NCBI RefSeq assembly: GCF_008386235.1
Contig: NZ_CP040671.1
Coordinates: forward strand, 558,001-622,000
Source: Thermosynechococcus sp. CL-1
GTDB lineage: Bacteria; Cyanobacteriota; Cyanobacteriia; Thermosynechococcales; Thermosynechococcaceae
DNA length: 64,000 nucleotides
Direction: 5' to 3'
Positions within the stretch are counted from its first letter, which is position 1. The number at the start of each line of letters is the position of its first letter. A model generated the notes under the pieces. That model was given only the letters and a program-made list of their open reading frames with translations, searched no databases and had not been told where the DNA came from. Shown here piece after piece: positions 45,932 through 55,894 of this stretch. The translations under genes were made by a program, and so were the position numbers.

Positions 45932-47152
45932 ATGCACCGACACCTCCTCCGAATCTGTATTGCTCTAGTGTTGGTGCTGTCTCTTCAGTCCATTGCTCAA
46001 AGTGCCTTACCCGCTGGTGCAGGGGAATTTCTCACAGGTCGCGAGGCCACTTGGCAACGGGAATATGAAGTTTATTTTCAAAATCAATTTACTAGTCGGC
46101 GACTCAATCCCTCTGCCATTCAGCGCATTCTCAGGCAAATGTCCAAGCGTACGGGTCGGCGCACAGCTCTTTTGCACTTGGTACCAACGGCAAACGAGAT
46201 TAAGCTCTTCGTTACCTCTCTACAGGGAGAGCCACTGTTGCTGACTGTGCCAGCGGTGTCGCAAGCTGATCTGATGGCTACGGTTCAAGACTTTCGCCGC
46301 TCAGTGGCGGATCCACGCCAACAGTTTTTATCTGCCTCCTTTGGCAGGAGTGAGCAGCTTTATGACTGGTTAATTGCGCCCTTAGAAGCCAAACTCAGGG
46401 CTGATCGGATTGACACCTTGCTCATTTGTGTTGGAGCAGGCCTGGGATCGCTCCCTTGGGCGGCTCTCCGAGACCGCAGTACCGGTCAATTTCTGATAGA
46501 AAAGTACGGTGTTGCCTTAATTCCAGCGTTTAACCTGATCAAAACTGACTATGCTCCCCTCAAAAATGCCACGGTCTTGGCAATGGGGGCTTCAGAATTC
46601 GATCGCCTCAGTCCACTGCCGGCAGTCCCCCAAGAATTAAGTGCCATCCAACAACTCTGGGGCGGATCCACCTTCCTCAATCGTGACTTTACTGTTGCCA
46701 ACCTAACGCAACAACGGCAGCAGGGTAACCATTCCATCGTTCATCTGGCTACCCATGCCTTGTTTCGCCCCGGTCAAGCCCAAGAGTCCTTTATTCAACT
46801 GTGGGGCAGTGAAACAGTCACGCTGCAAAACCTCCCCCAACTTAATCTAGAGCAACCCCCTCTCGAACTGCTGGTTTTGAGTGCCTGTCAAACCGCTCTG
46901 GGAGACGATCGCGCGGAGTTAGGCTTTGCGGGTCTTGCCCTTCAATCGGGTGCCAAAAGTGCCGTCGCTAGCCTCTGGCAAGTGAGTGATGCGGGTACCC
47001 TAGAACTCATGGAATACTTCTATAGCCATCTGCACCACACTGCTAGTAAAGTTGCTGCTCTGCAAAAGGCTCAATTACACCTTCTGAGACATTCAAGATT
47101 CCAAGCACCTTACTTTTGGGCAGGCTTTACACTCGTGGGCGCTCCTTGGTAA
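45932..47152 (+). CDS. exported CHAT-domain (caspase-like) protein
   Basis: 406 residues. N-terminal signal peptide (LLRICIALVLVLSLQSIAQSALPAGA). Residues about 130-406 form a CHAT peptidase-like domain: PLEAKLRADRIDTLLICVGAGLGSLPWAAL, catalytic His275 in IVHLATHALF and Cys319 in LVLSACQTALG, and the terminal segment YFWAGFTLVGAPW. CHAT proteins usually carry TPR repeats; this one has only a short N-terminal region (YFQNQFTSRRLNPSAIQRIL). Both catalytic residues are present, so it is probably an active protease outside the cytoplasm. Target unknown. Confidence 0.85.
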   Translation: MHRHLLRICIALVLVLSLQSIAQSALPAGAGEFLTGREATWQREYEVYFQNQFTSRRLNPSAIQRILRQMSKRTGRRTALLHLVPTANEIKLFVTSLQGEPLLLTVPAVSQADLMATVQDFRRSVADPRQQFLSASFGRSEQLYDWLIAPLEAKLRADRIDTLLICVGAGLGSLPWAALRDRSTGQFLIEKYGVALIPAFNLIKTDYAPLKNATVLAMGASEFDRLSPLPAVPQELSAIQQLWGGSTFLNRDFTVANLTQQRQQGNHSIVHLATHALFRPGQAQESFIQLWGSETVTLQNLPQLNLEQPPLELLVLSACQTALGDDRAELGFAGLALQSGAKSAVASLWQVSDAGTLELMEYFYSHLHHTASKVAALQKAQLHLLRHSRFQAPYFWAGFTLVGAPW

Positions 47153-47253
47153 AGCAATTGTCTGGCCATCGTTTTAAGATTTGTTAGAAGAAAATTTATT
47201 TTTGCAAGCAACATCTGAGAAAATTGCATTGAGAGATACAGGATTAAACACAG

Positions 47254-47940
47254 ATGCATTGGCAAGTGGCTTGGAAAAACGGCATTCGCTATCTTTTGCT
47301 GGCACTACTCGCTACTACGTTGTGGGTCACCCCCGTCTGGGCAACCAGCGCGATCGATATCCCTTTGCCGGAAACAGCGGCTGGGGTCGTTGATGAAGGT
47401 AATGTGCTTAGTGCCGTCACCCAAGGCAGTGTCGGGCGATCGCTCCAAGACCTCTCCGAGGCAACGGGCATCAATGTTCATGTAGTTACACTGCACCGCC
47501 TCGACTATGGTGAAACCCCCCAGAGCTTTGTGGATGACCTCTTTAACCAGTGGTTTCCCGATCCTGAGTCCCAAGCCAATCAGGTGATCATTGCCCTCGA
47601 TACCGTTACCAATGGCACAGCGATTCACTATGGCGAGGCCGTGGCCGAACGCCTGAATCCTGAAACTGCCGAAAGTATTGTCCAAGAAACGATGCGGGTG
47701 CCCCTACGGGATGGCAACTACAATCAATCAGTCCTTGACACCGTCGATCGCCTTGCGAAAGTCCTCAAAGGCGAACCGGATCCAGGCCCGCCCGTAGTAC
47801 GCGAAGTGGTTGTCGAGAAAACCTACAAGAGCAAAGAGGAAACCGACGATCGCTCCGCCACAATTATCGTCGTTGCCCTGCTAATCGCCGCTACAGTGAT
47901 CCCAATGGTGACATACTTTATGTATCAAGGATCATCGTAG
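47254..47940 (+). CDS. psb32: TPM-domain photosystem II repair protein Psb32
   Basis: 228 residues. Signal peptide ([18 protein letters not shown]), TPM domain of about 140 residues ([36 protein letters not shown]... [18 protein letters not shown]), and a single C-terminal TM helix ([24 protein letters not shown]). This architecture is that of Synechocystis Psb32, a thylakoid protein that limits photoinhibition and helps PSII repair. ATG 47254. Confidence 0.85.
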   Translation: MHWQVAWKNGIRYLLLALLATTLWVTPVWATSAIDIPLPETAAGVVDEGNVLSAVTQGSVGRSLQDLSEATGINVHVVTLHRLDYGETPQSFVDDLFNQWFPDPESQANQVIIALDTVTNGTAIHYGEAVAERLNPETAESIVQETMRVPLRDGNYNQSVLDTVDRLAKVLKGEPDPGPPVVREVVVEKTYKSKEETDDRSATIIVVALLIAATVIPMVTYFMYQGSS

Positions 47941-47959
47941 CCAAGCTCCCCTTCCATTT

Positions 47960-48694
47960 ATGAAAATCTATACCTACCACACACCAGAGCGTGTACCAGC
48001 CGACTGGCAACCCGACTGTGCCATTGCTGTTGATGTCCTGCGGGCAACCACTACGATCGCCACTGCCCTTGCCGCTGGCGCAGAAGCCGTTCAAGTCTTT
48101 AGTGATCTAGCAGAGCTAGAACAAGTGAGTCAGCAGTGGCCGGCAGCCAAGCGGATTCGCGTTGGTGAACGGGGTGGGAAAAAAGTTGCTGGCTTTGACA
48201 TGGGCAACTCTCCTGCTGAATGCTTGCCAGAGCGGGTAAAAGGATGTCGCCTCTTTATGAGCACCACCAATGGCACCCGTTCCCTTGAGCGAATTCAAGC
48301 CAGTCCCCTCGTTCTTGCCGCCGCCCTTGTCAACCGTGCTGCCGTTGCCGAGTTTGTCCAAAAACATCAACCGGAAACCATCTGGATTGTTGGTTCGGGC
48401 TGGGAAGGTAGCTATTCCCTCGAAGATACCGTCTGTGCTGGGGCGCTGATTCATCACCTCTGGGGTCAGCAGGATGCCCCCCTCGAAGCCCTTGCGGGTA
48501 ATGACGAAACTATTGCTGCCACTGCTTTGTACCGCTACTACCAAGATGATCTATTGACCCTCTTTCACCATTCCAGCCACGGGCAGCGCCTGCTCAACCT
48601 TGGCAATGAAGCCGATCTCAAATATTGTGCCCAAGTGGATATTCTGGCAATTGTGCCGTGGCAGGTTTCCCCCAAGCTTTTGACTAAGGCCTAG
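47960..48694 (+). CDS. comB: 2-phosphosulfolactate phosphatase family protein (ComB)
   Basis: In coenzyme-M-making archaea ComB removes phosphate from 2-phosphosulfolactate; in cyanobacteria the family is universal but its role is unsettled. 244 residues: [52 protein letters not shown] and [22 protein letters not shown] match the family. ATG 47960, 19 bp after psb32. The 3' end overlaps the prenyltransferase gene on the other strand by 11 bp. Confidence 0.9.
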   Translation: MKIYTYHTPERVPADWQPDCAIAVDVLRATTTIATALAAGAEAVQVFSDLAELEQVSQQWPAAKRIRVGERGGKKVAGFDMGNSPAECLPERVKGCRLFMSTTNGTRSLERIQASPLVLAAALVNRAAVAEFVQKHQPETIWIVGSGWEGSYSLEDTVCAGALIHHLWGQQDAPLEALAGNDETIAATALYRYYQDDLLTLFHHSSHGQRLLNLGNEADLKYCAQVDILAIVPWQVSPKLLTKA

Positions 48695-49592
48695 GGCACC
48701 ACATCCCCACCCAGAGCAAAAAGCCCAACCAGACATTTTCATTGAAGTAACGACCATAGGTCTGAATGGGGAGCGTTGTGGTTTGGGTGTCACGGCGTTC
48801 GTGGGTATAAATTTGTAGAGATTGCCGCAGCCAAAAGTAGGTGGTCACGGCCAAGGCCAGCCAAAATCGCCAAGTGAGTCCCGCACTCCAGCCAACAATG
48901 ATCAGGAACACCACCGTCAGCCCATAAAATAGCGCGATCGCCAAGGGCGCATAGGCACCGAAAAATAAGGCACTGGAATTTACCCCCAGTCGGCGATCGT
49001 CGGGGCGATCGGGCATGGCATACACCGTATCAAAGGCCAATGTCCACATCACCACTGCTGCCCACAACCACGCGGTGGTCAAGGTTAAGCGTCCCTGTAC
49101 CGCTGCCCAAGGAATGAGGACAGCAAACCCCCAAGCCACTGCCAAAACGAGTTGCGGAATGGGAAAGACTCGCTTCGCCAAGGGATAGAGCAGAATCACC
49201 GGCACTGCGGCCACCGCCAGCCAATACCCCAAGGGAGTGAGGTAAAACGTCAATCCCCAAGCACAGAGGAAAGCAATCACCATCAAGCCCAAGGCCACAC
49301 TGAGGGAAAGGCGGCGACTGGCTAGGGGGCGGTTTTGAGTCCGCTGCACATGGGGGTCAATATTGCGGTCCCAGCAGTCATTGACAATGCAGCCCGCCGC
49401 ACTGGTGGCGATCGCCCCCACCGTGATAATCAGCAGCAACTGCAACGACGGCAAGCCTTCACTGGCCAAGGTTAACGACCACAGCGCCGGAATGAGGAGA
49501 ATCAAACGACCCGCAGGCTTATGCCAGCGCAACAGTTGGGCAATGGCCACCCAAGTTGGCACTGAGGTTCTCGAAACTTGAGAATTCACCAC
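48684..49592 (-). CDS. 4-hydroxybenzoate polyprenyltransferase (plastoquinone biosynthesis)
   Basis: UbiA-superfamily membrane enzyme; in cyanobacteria the homologue joins solanesyl diphosphate to 4-hydroxybenzoate on the plastoquinone pathway. 302 residues, about eight TM helices. First Asp motif [20 protein letters not shown], second [24 protein letters not shown] start 49592. Distinct from the heme-specific ctaB at 230. Confidence 0.9.
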   Translation of the reverse strand: MVNSQVSRTSVPTWVAIAQLLRWHKPAGRLILLIPALWSLTLASEGLPSLQLLLIITVGAIATSAAGCIVNDCWDRNIDPHVQRTQNRPLASRRLSLSVALGLMVIAFLCAWGLTFYLTPLGYWLAVAAVPVILLYPLAKRVFPIPQLVLAVAWGFAVLIPWAAVQGRLTLTTAWLWAAVVMWTLAFDTVYAMPDRPDDRRLGVNSSALFFGAYAPLAIALFYGLTVVFLIIVGWSAGLTWRFWLALAVTTYFWLRQSLQIYTHERRDTQTTTLPIQTYGRYFNENVWLGFLLWVGMWCPRP

Positions 49593-49718
49593 ACCGCTCC
49601 CACCGTGAATGCCACTACACTTAAAAATCTTAACTTTTCAGGCGATTTTGGGACGTTACCGCCCCATTTGCCCTAGGTTTCTAGTTAGCCCGTTTGCACT
49701 CTGTCGATTTCCCCCTTT

Positions 49719-50909
49719 ATGGCCAGAAAACCCTTTCACTTTTTCCGTAGTGCCCCCCCGCCAGACCCCACACCCCCCGCCGAGGAAGAAGATAACTATC
49801 TCGAAGATTACTTCTTTGATGAACCCGGCGCCATGCCCGGTACCCTCAGTATTGAGGCCGATGCGCCACCGCCGACAATTATTCTCATTGACTATCAGCC
49901 GGATCAGGCCAGCCGTCGCGTTTTAGAAACGCCGGAAGAATGTGGCCCCTACCTCAGCAGTCCCTCCGTCAGTTGGATAGATGTTCAAGGGATTGGCGAT
50001 GAAGACGTGATGCGGCGACTCGGCCAAGTTTTTCACCTGCACCCCATTGTCCTTGAAGATATTGTCAATGTCCCCCAGCGCCCCAAAGTTGAGGATCATG
50101 ACGATTACCTTGTGCTGATTACCCGCATGGTCACCCCCAAGGAAAATGAACACGGCTTTTATACTGAACAAGTGAGCTTTGTCTTGGGGCCGCATTTCTT
50201 GCTCACAGTACAAGAAGAACCCGAACGGGATTGTTTTGACATGGTTCGGCAGCGGATTCGCACCAGTCGCGGCATCATTCGTCGCTATGGCCCCGATTAT
50301 TTAGCCTATGCCCTTTTGGATGCCATTATTGATGGCTTCTACCCGGTTCTAGAAGACTACGGCGAGCGCATTGAGGAATTAGAAGATGCCGTAGTTACCC
50401 GTCCTAGTCGCGCCATTCTCGAAGAAGTCCACCAAGTGCGCCGCGAATTACTGGCGCTGCGTCGGGCCATTTGGCCACAACGGGATGCCATCAATGCCAT
50501 GATTCGCGATCCCAGCCCCCTTCTCTCCGAGGAAGTGCGCATCTACCTACGAGATTGCTATGACCATGCCATTCAAGTGCTAGATATGGTGGAAACCTAC
50601 CGTGAACTAGCGGCCAGTTTGATGGATGTGTATCTTTCTTCCGTTGGCAATAAAATGAACGAAATTATGAAAATTCTGACGATCATTTCGACCATTTTCA
50701 TACCGCTGACCTTTATTGTCGGTATCTATGGCATGAACTTTGATCCCGATACCTCCCCTTGGAATATGCCTGAACTGGAGTGGTATTGGGGCTATCCAGC
50801 CTGCTGGGCGGTCATGCTTACCGTGGCGGGCAGTTTATTTTTCTTTTTCTGGCGCAAGGGCTGGTTCCAAAGCAGCACCAGTATAGGCTCCCTAGATACT
50901 GAACGCTAG
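49719..50909 (+). CDS. corA: CorA-family magnesium/cobalt transporter
   Basis: Pentameric Mg2+ channel. 396 residues: acidic N-terminal cytoplasmic domain, long stalk helices, two C-terminal TM helices with the selectivity motif YGMNFD (GMN) between them. N-terminus is longer than in E. coli and very acidic (EEEDNYLEDYFFDEPG), as often seen in cyanobacterial CorA. ATG 49719, no strong ribosome site. No riboswitch-like leader obvious in the 126 bp upstream. Confidence 0.93.
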   Translation: MARKPFHFFRSAPPPDPTPPAEEEDNYLEDYFFDEPGAMPGTLSIEADAPPPTIILIDYQPDQASRRVLETPEECGPYLSSPSVSWIDVQGIGDEDVMRRLGQVFHLHPIVLEDIVNVPQRPKVEDHDDYLVLITRMVTPKENEHGFYTEQVSFVLGPHFLLTVQEEPERDCFDMVRQRIRTSRGIIRRYGPDYLAYALLDAIIDGFYPVLEDYGERIEELEDAVVTRPSRAILEEVHQVRRELLALRRAIWPQRDAINAMIRDPSPLLSEEVRIYLRDCYDHAIQVLDMVETYRELAASLMDVYLSSVGNKMNEIMKILTIISTIFIPLTFIVGIYGMNFDPDTSPWNMPELEWYWGYPACWAVMLTVAGSLFFFFWRKGWFQSSTSIGSLDTER

Positions 50910-51046
50910 TTCCCCATCGACTTTAGAAACTTGCCCCTTGTCCCTTGCGTCAAATTGGCTTAGGGTGGGAAAGCAAAGGGAGTACTTCATATGTAAAAAT
51001 ACTCACTTGTTACGTGCATAAGTTTTGGTGTGAGTTAGGTACTACA

Positions 51047-51056
51047 GGGCGATCGC
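51047..51056. repeat. HIP1 palindrome, one representative of the window-wide family
   Basis: The octamer GCGATCGC, often within GGCGATCGCC, recurs dozens of times across the window in genes and gaps, as usual for many cyanobacteria. This entry marks a clear intergenic copy near 51047. The longest HIP1-free stretches I saw are about 58.13-62.26 kb (the AT-rich island and edges) and 17.31-21.07 kb (kinase/regulator block). Confidence 0.85.
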
Positions 51057-51129
51057 CCCTCTCTCCACACGTGAAGAATGGGATTGGGAGAGTTAACCGA
51101 CTGCAATAAAGCATGAATTAGGAGACTGT

Positions 51130-52032
51130 ATGAAAAGATTGGCACACTTGGGTGTTTTGGCAGGGTTAGTGAGTAGCCTGTGGCTAGCACCCGCCATCAG
51201 CCGCTATGACATTGCCACTGCCTTGCCCGAAGAACAAGTGCTGCGCATCCTCAACAATGTGCCCGTTTTTATGATCACCAATGATAAGGGGGAACCGCTG
51301 ACCTTTGAGATGCCCAATCCCCAAGATCAAAGCAAGAAAATTCAAGTTTTTACCTTCTTTGTCAATCAGCAGGATGCCCAAACTGCCCTGAACACCATTA
51401 AAACCCAGCAGCCGGAGGTGGGTCGCGTGGCTCGGGTCTCGGCAGCCGCTCTCAGTGGGGCGGTGAAAATTGCCCTCGAAAGCCAAAAAAATCCTGCCAT
51501 TGGTGTGGACATTATCCCCTCTAGGCCGCAACTGGAAGCAGCGGTGAATCTGCTCAAACAAAGTGGCGATCTAGTGGAACGCGATGGCAAAATTCTCACC
51601 AAGGATGGTAGGCCGTTCATGGGCGGTACCCCCCTCTTTTTCCTAGCAGATAGCAAAACAGGCAACCCCATCGCCGTAGAAGCACAACTGCGCGAAAACG
51701 GCCAGACCCGCACCCAGCGGTTTATTCCCTTTTACTTCGATAAAACCCAACTCCAACGGGAAGTGGATCAAGCCCGCCAGCAGCGTCCTGAACTGGCCAA
51801 GGATACCGGGATTCGCGTCGTCATGTTGGATAATTTGGTGGCAACCATGTTGAGCACCAACGATCCCGTGGCGGGTCAAATTCAACTGGTACAAACCCCT
51901 GAGGCGATTCAGTTTGCCGTGCAACAGAGCGGTGGCAATAATGCCCAGCGACCGAATCAAGCGAATCAACCCGCGTCTCCCCAGCGCCCAAATCAACAGG
52001 GGGGCGGTCAAGGCACAAACCGCAACCGCTAA
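51130..52032 (+). CDS. Tic22-family periplasmic protein
   Basis: 300 residues. Signal peptide (LAHLGVLAGLVSSLWLAPAIS), then two-lobed Tic22 fold: VLRILNNVPVFMITNDKGEPL and a second half PLFFLADSKTGNPIAVEAQL with the conserved pattern. Cyanobacterial Tic22 acts in the periplasm or thylakoid in outer-membrane biogenesis as a chaperone. The last 40 residues are Asn/Gln/Pro-rich and disordered. AGGAG ribosome site 7 bases before ATG. The preceding 220-bp gap shows only a HIP1 palindrome at about 51046-51057. Confidence 0.85.
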   Translation: MKRLAHLGVLAGLVSSLWLAPAISRYDIATALPEEQVLRILNNVPVFMITNDKGEPLTFEMPNPQDQSKKIQVFTFFVNQQDAQTALNTIKTQQPEVGRVARVSAAALSGAVKIALESQKNPAIGVDIIPSRPQLEAAVNLLKQSGDLVERDGKILTKDGRPFMGGTPLFFLADSKTGNPIAVEAQLRENGQTRTQRFIPFYFDKTQLQREVDQARQQRPELAKDTGIRVVMLDNLVATMLSTNDPVAGQIQLVQTPEAIQFAVQQSGGNNAQRPNQANQPASPQRPNQQGGGQGTNRNR

Positions 52033-52041
52033 GACACACCC

Positions 52042-53109
52042 ATGCCTTGGCGACACCTGCTGACGGCAATTCTACTCCTTGGCTTCCTGTGGGGATGTGC
52101 CCTGCCTCAAGTGCGAGCAGAGGAGCGCCTGTTTCTGAATGTCGGGGTGGAATTTCGCGCTGAAGTGCAATTAGCCGTCGGCAGCCAGTGGCAGAATACC
52201 GAGGTGGGGGGGCTGTCGGGTTTGATCTACGATCCGCGTCAACAGCAGTTCTATGCCATTAGTGACGATCGCCAGCAACCTCGGTTTTACACCCTCGAAA
52301 TCACTCCCGAAACCATTACCCCCAAGGACGTAACCTTTCTCCAGCAGCCTAATGGTGAGGTGTATCCGCCCAACACTGCCGACACTGAGGGGATTGCGCT
52401 GACGCCTGAGGGGCACCTTGTAATTAGCAGTGAAGGGGTAACGGCCACGGCTAGTCCCCCTTGGATCAAAGAGTTTGAGCGCGCGAATGGACGAACCATT
52501 GCAGCTCTCCCTATTCCCAAGTACTATCTCCCCAATGGTCAGCAGGGCATTCGCAATAATCTCGGTTTTGAGGCACTGACGCTTTCGCCGGCGGGCGATC
52601 GCCTGTTTGTCGGCGTTGAATCAGCCCTTGCCCAAGATGTCCGCCCCAATATCCCCATTTACTGCCGCCTGCTCCATTACCTGCGGGGGGATGTTGCCCC
52701 TGTGTTGCTGGCGGAGCATCTCTATCCCTTGGAACCCTCAGAGGCAGTGTTTAATGGCCTCGTGGAGCTACTTGCCCTTGACAATGGTGGCCATTTTCTG
52801 AGCTTGGAGCGCACCTATAGTCCGGGAGCAGGGCATGGCATTCAGCTCTTTGAAGTATCCCTAGCGGGGGCGACAGATACCCTTGGCATGGCCACGTTAC
52901 CGGTTGATCTGCGCACTCTCCGCCCTGTGCAGAAACGGCTGATTTTGGATTTCAAGAGGCTGGGGATTCCCTTGACCAATTTGGAGGGGATGAGCTTGGG
53001 TCCCCCCTTGGCCGATGGGGCGCGATCGCTCTACATCATTGGCGACAATAACTTTGATGGCAAGACGCCGACCCAAGTCCTGATTTTTGCCTTAACCTTC
53101 CAGCGCTAG
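52042..53109 (+). CDS. esterase-like activity of phytase family protein, exported
   Basis: 355 residues. Signal peptide with possible lipobox (LLLGFLWGCALP). Beta-propeller domain of the phytase-like esterase family: GGLSGLIYDPRQQQFYAISDDR, TEGIALTPEGHLVISSEG, NLGFEALTLSPAGDRLFVGVE and NLEGMSLGPPL. Characterised function is scarce; phosphate scavenging is only a guess. Starts 9 bp after the Tic22 gene. Its TAG shares CTAG with the convergent gene. Confidence 0.85.
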   Translation: MPWRHLLTAILLLGFLWGCALPQVRAEERLFLNVGVEFRAEVQLAVGSQWQNTEVGGLSGLIYDPRQQQFYAISDDRQQPRFYTLEITPETITPKDVTFLQQPNGEVYPPNTADTEGIALTPEGHLVISSEGVTATASPPWIKEFERANGRTIAALPIPKYYLPNGQQGIRNNLGFEALTLSPAGDRLFVGVESALAQDVRPNIPIYCRLLHYLRGDVAPVLLAEHLYPLEPSEAVFNGLVELLALDNGGHFLSLERTYSPGAGHGIQLFEVSLAGATDTLGMATLPVDLRTLRPVQKRLILDFKRLGIPLTNLEGMSLGPPLADGARSLYIIGDNNFDGKTPTQVLIFALTFQR

Positions 53110-54173
53110 GCCTCAACGGTCAAGAGTCCCAGTTGTGCTAACAGGCGATCGCCCTCCACATGCTCCTGCATCATTTGTTCGACGCATTTGACTTTAGCAA
53201 TTTCATGGAGGCGCACCTGACCAAAGGCACGATCCACAATTTCCACGGCTGTTAGGGTGTCTAAGTCCACTGAGAGGATAGGAATTTCCAACTCTTCAGC
53301 ACGGGCAAGAATCGCCGGGGAAGGCGGCAAATGCCCCGTGAGGATCAGACAGTGGGTGGAGGTCTCCAAGGCCGCCCATTGAATATCGGTGCGATCGCCC
53401 CCGGTAATCACCGCCATATTGTTCGCTTTACGGAAATACTTCAAGGCAGCACTGACGTTCATTGCCCCAATGGTGAGTTCCTCCACTAGGAGATCCAAGC
53501 GATCCGGACGGCACAAAACTTCGGCATTTAACTGGCGTACCAATTCCTTGACACTGACACTGCGCAGCAACTGACTGCGGGGCAACATCCCAAAAACTGG
53601 AATTTGGTGTGCCTCGAGATATTGGCGAATAGCAGGCAAGGGTTGGGCTTCGGGTTGGGGAATATCGTTGATGATCACCCCCAATAGGCGATCGCCCAAT
53701 TCCGACTTGGCGAGGAGGAGCGATTCCACCACCAAGGGGGACTCGTAGCGCACCACCAGTAAAATGGGTGCATCCAACACCGCTGCCATCTGAGCTAACC
53801 CCAAATCAAACAGCCGCCCCTCGGCTAATGTGGCTGGCCCTTCGAGGAGCACCAAGTCTTCACTGTTGATAGTGTGATAGGCTGCTAGGGCTTGGCGATA
53901 ATCCTGCTGATCTGTGCCCATCAGCCGTGCCTTGATGGCTTCTGGCGTCAGCGTGAGCAATGTCGGTCGCACATTCTCTAGGTTGAGGGTTTGCTGTAAA
54001 AAACTGACATCGGCTTCGGTTTCTTCGCTGTCGGTAGCGGGTTGGTAGGTGCCCAAGGGCTTACCATAGGCAATGCGCAGATGGCGATCGCGACAGAGCT
54101 TGGCCAAGCCTAAAACCGTTGCAGACTTACCGCTATAGGGCACAATTGAACCAATCAATAAATGCTTTGCCAC
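53106..54173 (-). CDS. phosphotransacetylase-family protein (AAA + DRTGG domains)
   Basis: 355 residues. N-terminal dethiobiotin-synthetase-like P-loop domain (GSIVPYSGKSATVLGLAKL) and a middle DRTGG domain (about 210-320; ITGGDRTDIQWAAL). This is the N-terminal regulatory part of long Pta enzymes without the catalytic phosphotransacetylase domain, a common stand-alone cyanobacterial protein. GTG 54173 with GGAGGAG upstream. Likely a regulator or nucleotide sensor. Confidence 0.82.
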   Translation of the reverse strand: MAKHLLIGSIVPYSGKSATVLGLAKLCRDRHLRIAYGKPLGTYQPATDSEETEADVSFLQQTLNLENVRPTLLTLTPEAIKARLMGTDQQDYRQALAAYHTINSEDLVLLEGPATLAEGRLFDLGLAQMAAVLDAPILLVVRYESPLVVESLLLAKSELGDRLLGVIINDIPQPEAQPLPAIRQYLEAHQIPVFGMLPRSQLLRSVSVKELVRQLNAEVLCRPDRLDLLVEELTIGAMNVSAALKYFRKANNMAVITGGDRTDIQWAALETSTHCLILTGHLPPSPAILARAEELEIPILSVDLDTLTAVEIVDRAFGQVRLHEIAKVKCVEQMMQEHVEGDRLLAQLGLLTVEA

Positions 54174-54218
54174 CGTTTAGTTACTCCTCCCGCAACCCCA
54201 ACCCTAAACACGCTATCC

Positions 54219-54593
54219 TTAGTCAAGCCGTAACAGCTTACGATAAAATGCTTTGGAAAAATCGGCAATACGATGTTTTTTATAGTTAATAATTACATCA
54301 ATGAGATGATCCACCAGTTCAAACGTGGTGATAGACATTTCGTACTGTAGATCAGGCGAGTTATCAAAGGTTACCGTACAGCGGGATAAATCCGCCGGCA
54401 AATTGGCGATCGTCCATGTGGCAACAAAATCAACATTGTTACCGCCTTCAATCCCCCGTTGTCCCTCCAACTTCCCCAGACGGTAGAGGGCGATACCCAA
54501 GGGCAGCAGCGGACGTTTCTCAGCACGCATATAGGGGGCAAAGATATTGACGTCCCGGGGGTTGGCAGGCTGAAGCTGATCGAGGGCGGTCAT
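54219..54593 (-). CDS. EbsA-like cyanobacterial protein
   Basis: 124 residues: LDQLQPANPRDVNIFAPYMRAEKRPLLPLGIALYRLGKLEGQRGIEGG, then FVATWTIANLPADLSRCTVTFD. This wording resembles EbsA, which in Synechococcus elongatus binds PilB and Hfq and is needed for type IV pili and biofilm suppression. Recognition is from memory of the family. No membrane segment. ATG 54593. Probably its own unit; the next gene downstream is 45 bp away on the same strand. Confidence 0.6.
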   Translation of the reverse strand: MTALDQLQPANPRDVNIFAPYMRAEKRPLLPLGIALYRLGKLEGQRGIEGGNNVDFVATWTIANLPADLSRCTVTFDNSPDLQYEMSITTFELVDHLIDVIINYKKHRIADFSKAFYRKLLRLD

Positions 54594-54731
54594 GCAAGAA
54601 TCCTTGTGTATTCAGTCTCACCGAGTGCTGAGGTCTATTCTACAGGCAGAGCAGGTAGCACGGGAGTCTTCGCTCTAGTAGCGCATTTCCGTTTGGTAAC
54701 ATATAGTTAACATAACTAACGAGCACTGCCT

Positions 54732-55064
54732 ATGGTTTTTGATCCCGGAAACGCTAATTTCTACCAGTCTTCTACGGATGATGGGCAGCCCAATCTGCTC
54801 CTGAAGTACCTGCAAAGCCAATCGCCAGAAGTTTTGACCCGTATTGCCCGTTCCGTCAGTCCAGAAATTCGCCAAATTATCAGCCAGAATGTCCAAGGTC
54901 TCGTGGGCGGCCTTCCCTCCGAGGATTTTAATGTCCAAATTGCCACTGATCGCGACAACCTTGCGGGGTTATTGGCCTCAGCCATGATGACGGGGTATTT
55001 TCTGCGCCAGATGGAACAGCGCATGGAACTGGAAATGAGCCTCGGCGATCTACCTATGCCCTAG
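54732..55064 (+). CDS. DUF760 domain-containing protein
   Basis: 110 residues: LLKYLQSQSPEVLTRIARSVSPEIRQIISQNVQGLVGGLPSEDFNVQI and NLAGLLASAMMTGYFLRQMEQRMELE are diagnostic of DUF760, conserved from cyanobacteria to plastids. Helical, cytoplasmic, function unknown. ATG 54732. Divergent from the EbsA-like gene across 138 bp. Confidence 0.85.
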   Translation: MVFDPGNANFYQSSTDDGQPNLLLKYLQSQSPEVLTRIARSVSPEIRQIISQNVQGLVGGLPSEDFNVQIATDRDNLAGLLASAMMTGYFLRQMEQRMELEMSLGDLPMP

Positions 55065-55091
55065 GTTCTACCCACATACTTATTGTGAGTC

Positions 55092-55526
55092 TTGCTTGTG
55101 TCCGATCCTTGGCAACAGTTTAAGGCACTGCCTTGGCGATCGCTGGTGCCCACAGGTCTTCTTGTTGCCCTGCTTGCAGCGCTGTTTGATACGGGGCTTT
55201 ACTATATTGCCGGTGCCGTTGCCTCTGTCCGCGAGGCGTTGATCATCCTACTTCAGCCTCCTTTGGGTCTCCTAGTCCGCCTTGGTCTGAGCATTGGCCT
55301 TGGAATGGTGGCAGTGATCTCTTTGGAGGTGTGGTTTAACCCAGCGCCGATCTATAGCGGCACCCTCTGGGCGTTATTTCTGTGTGTCCTAATGGCCAGT
55401 GTGTTCTTGAGCTTTTTTGGCGGCACCTTGGGACTGCGACCCCTATTTTTTCCACTCACAGAGGTGTTCCTGATTGGCACAGCCGTGGGGATTTTTTGGC
55501 AAGGTCGTCGCTACTGGCGGTATTAA
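55092..55526 (+). CDS. four-helix membrane protein of unknown function
   Basis: 144 residues with four hydrophobic segments (about 18-45, 52-75, 86-108, 116-138) and short loops; no family recognised. TTG 55092 is the longest start, GTG 55098 an alternative; neither has a strong ribosome site. Downstream of DUF760 by 27 bp on the same strand. The TAA shares TTAA with the convergent TM2-like gene. Confidence 0.65.
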   Translation: MLVSDPWQQFKALPWRSLVPTGLLVALLAALFDTGLYYIAGAVASVREALIILLQPPLGLLVRLGLSIGLGMVAVISLEVWFNPAPIYSGTLWALFLCVLMASVFLSFFGGTLGLRPLFFPLTEVFLIGTAVGIFWQGRRYWRY

Positions 55527-55819
55527 TTCGCTTCCTCAAGACGAGACGCGGGGAGCTTCGGAACGACGGCACTAATCTCAGGATTGAAGGTGGCATCAAA
55601 GGCATCGGCTCCCTGAAACAAATACCACACAGCCTCAATCACACAGGCAATGCGAGCAATGCTACCCAGAGAACCGTAGGGCACTGTCGAAAAGAGTAGC
55701 CCCAGCATGAGGTAAACGCCACCCCACAGGGGTTGGCGCAAATAAAACTTATGGAGCCCAGGGAGAAAGATGCCGGCCAAGGCTAAGAGGATGGCGATCG
55801 CGCGATTACGGTAGCCCAT
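55523..55819 (-). CDS. TM2-domain-like small membrane protein
   Basis: 98 residues. Two or three helices: AIAILLALAGIFLPGLHKFYLRQ then WGGVYLMLGLLFSTVPYG, the Gly-rich helix plus turn with HKFYL typical of TM2 proteins, followed by AIACVIEAVWYLFQGADAF. The C-terminal tail is hydrophilic. Function unknown. ATG 55819. Confidence 0.72.
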   Translation of the reverse strand: MGYRNRAIAILLALAGIFLPGLHKFYLRQPLWGGVYLMLGLLFSTVPYGSLGSIARIACVIEAVWYLFQGADAFDATFNPEISAVVPKLPASRLEEAN

Positions 55820-55894
55820 TATTGCTCACTGTGAATGACTCTAAATGCGATATTCAGTTAATCTTTAGCAAAACGCAACCTTGAGGAGTCTGGA

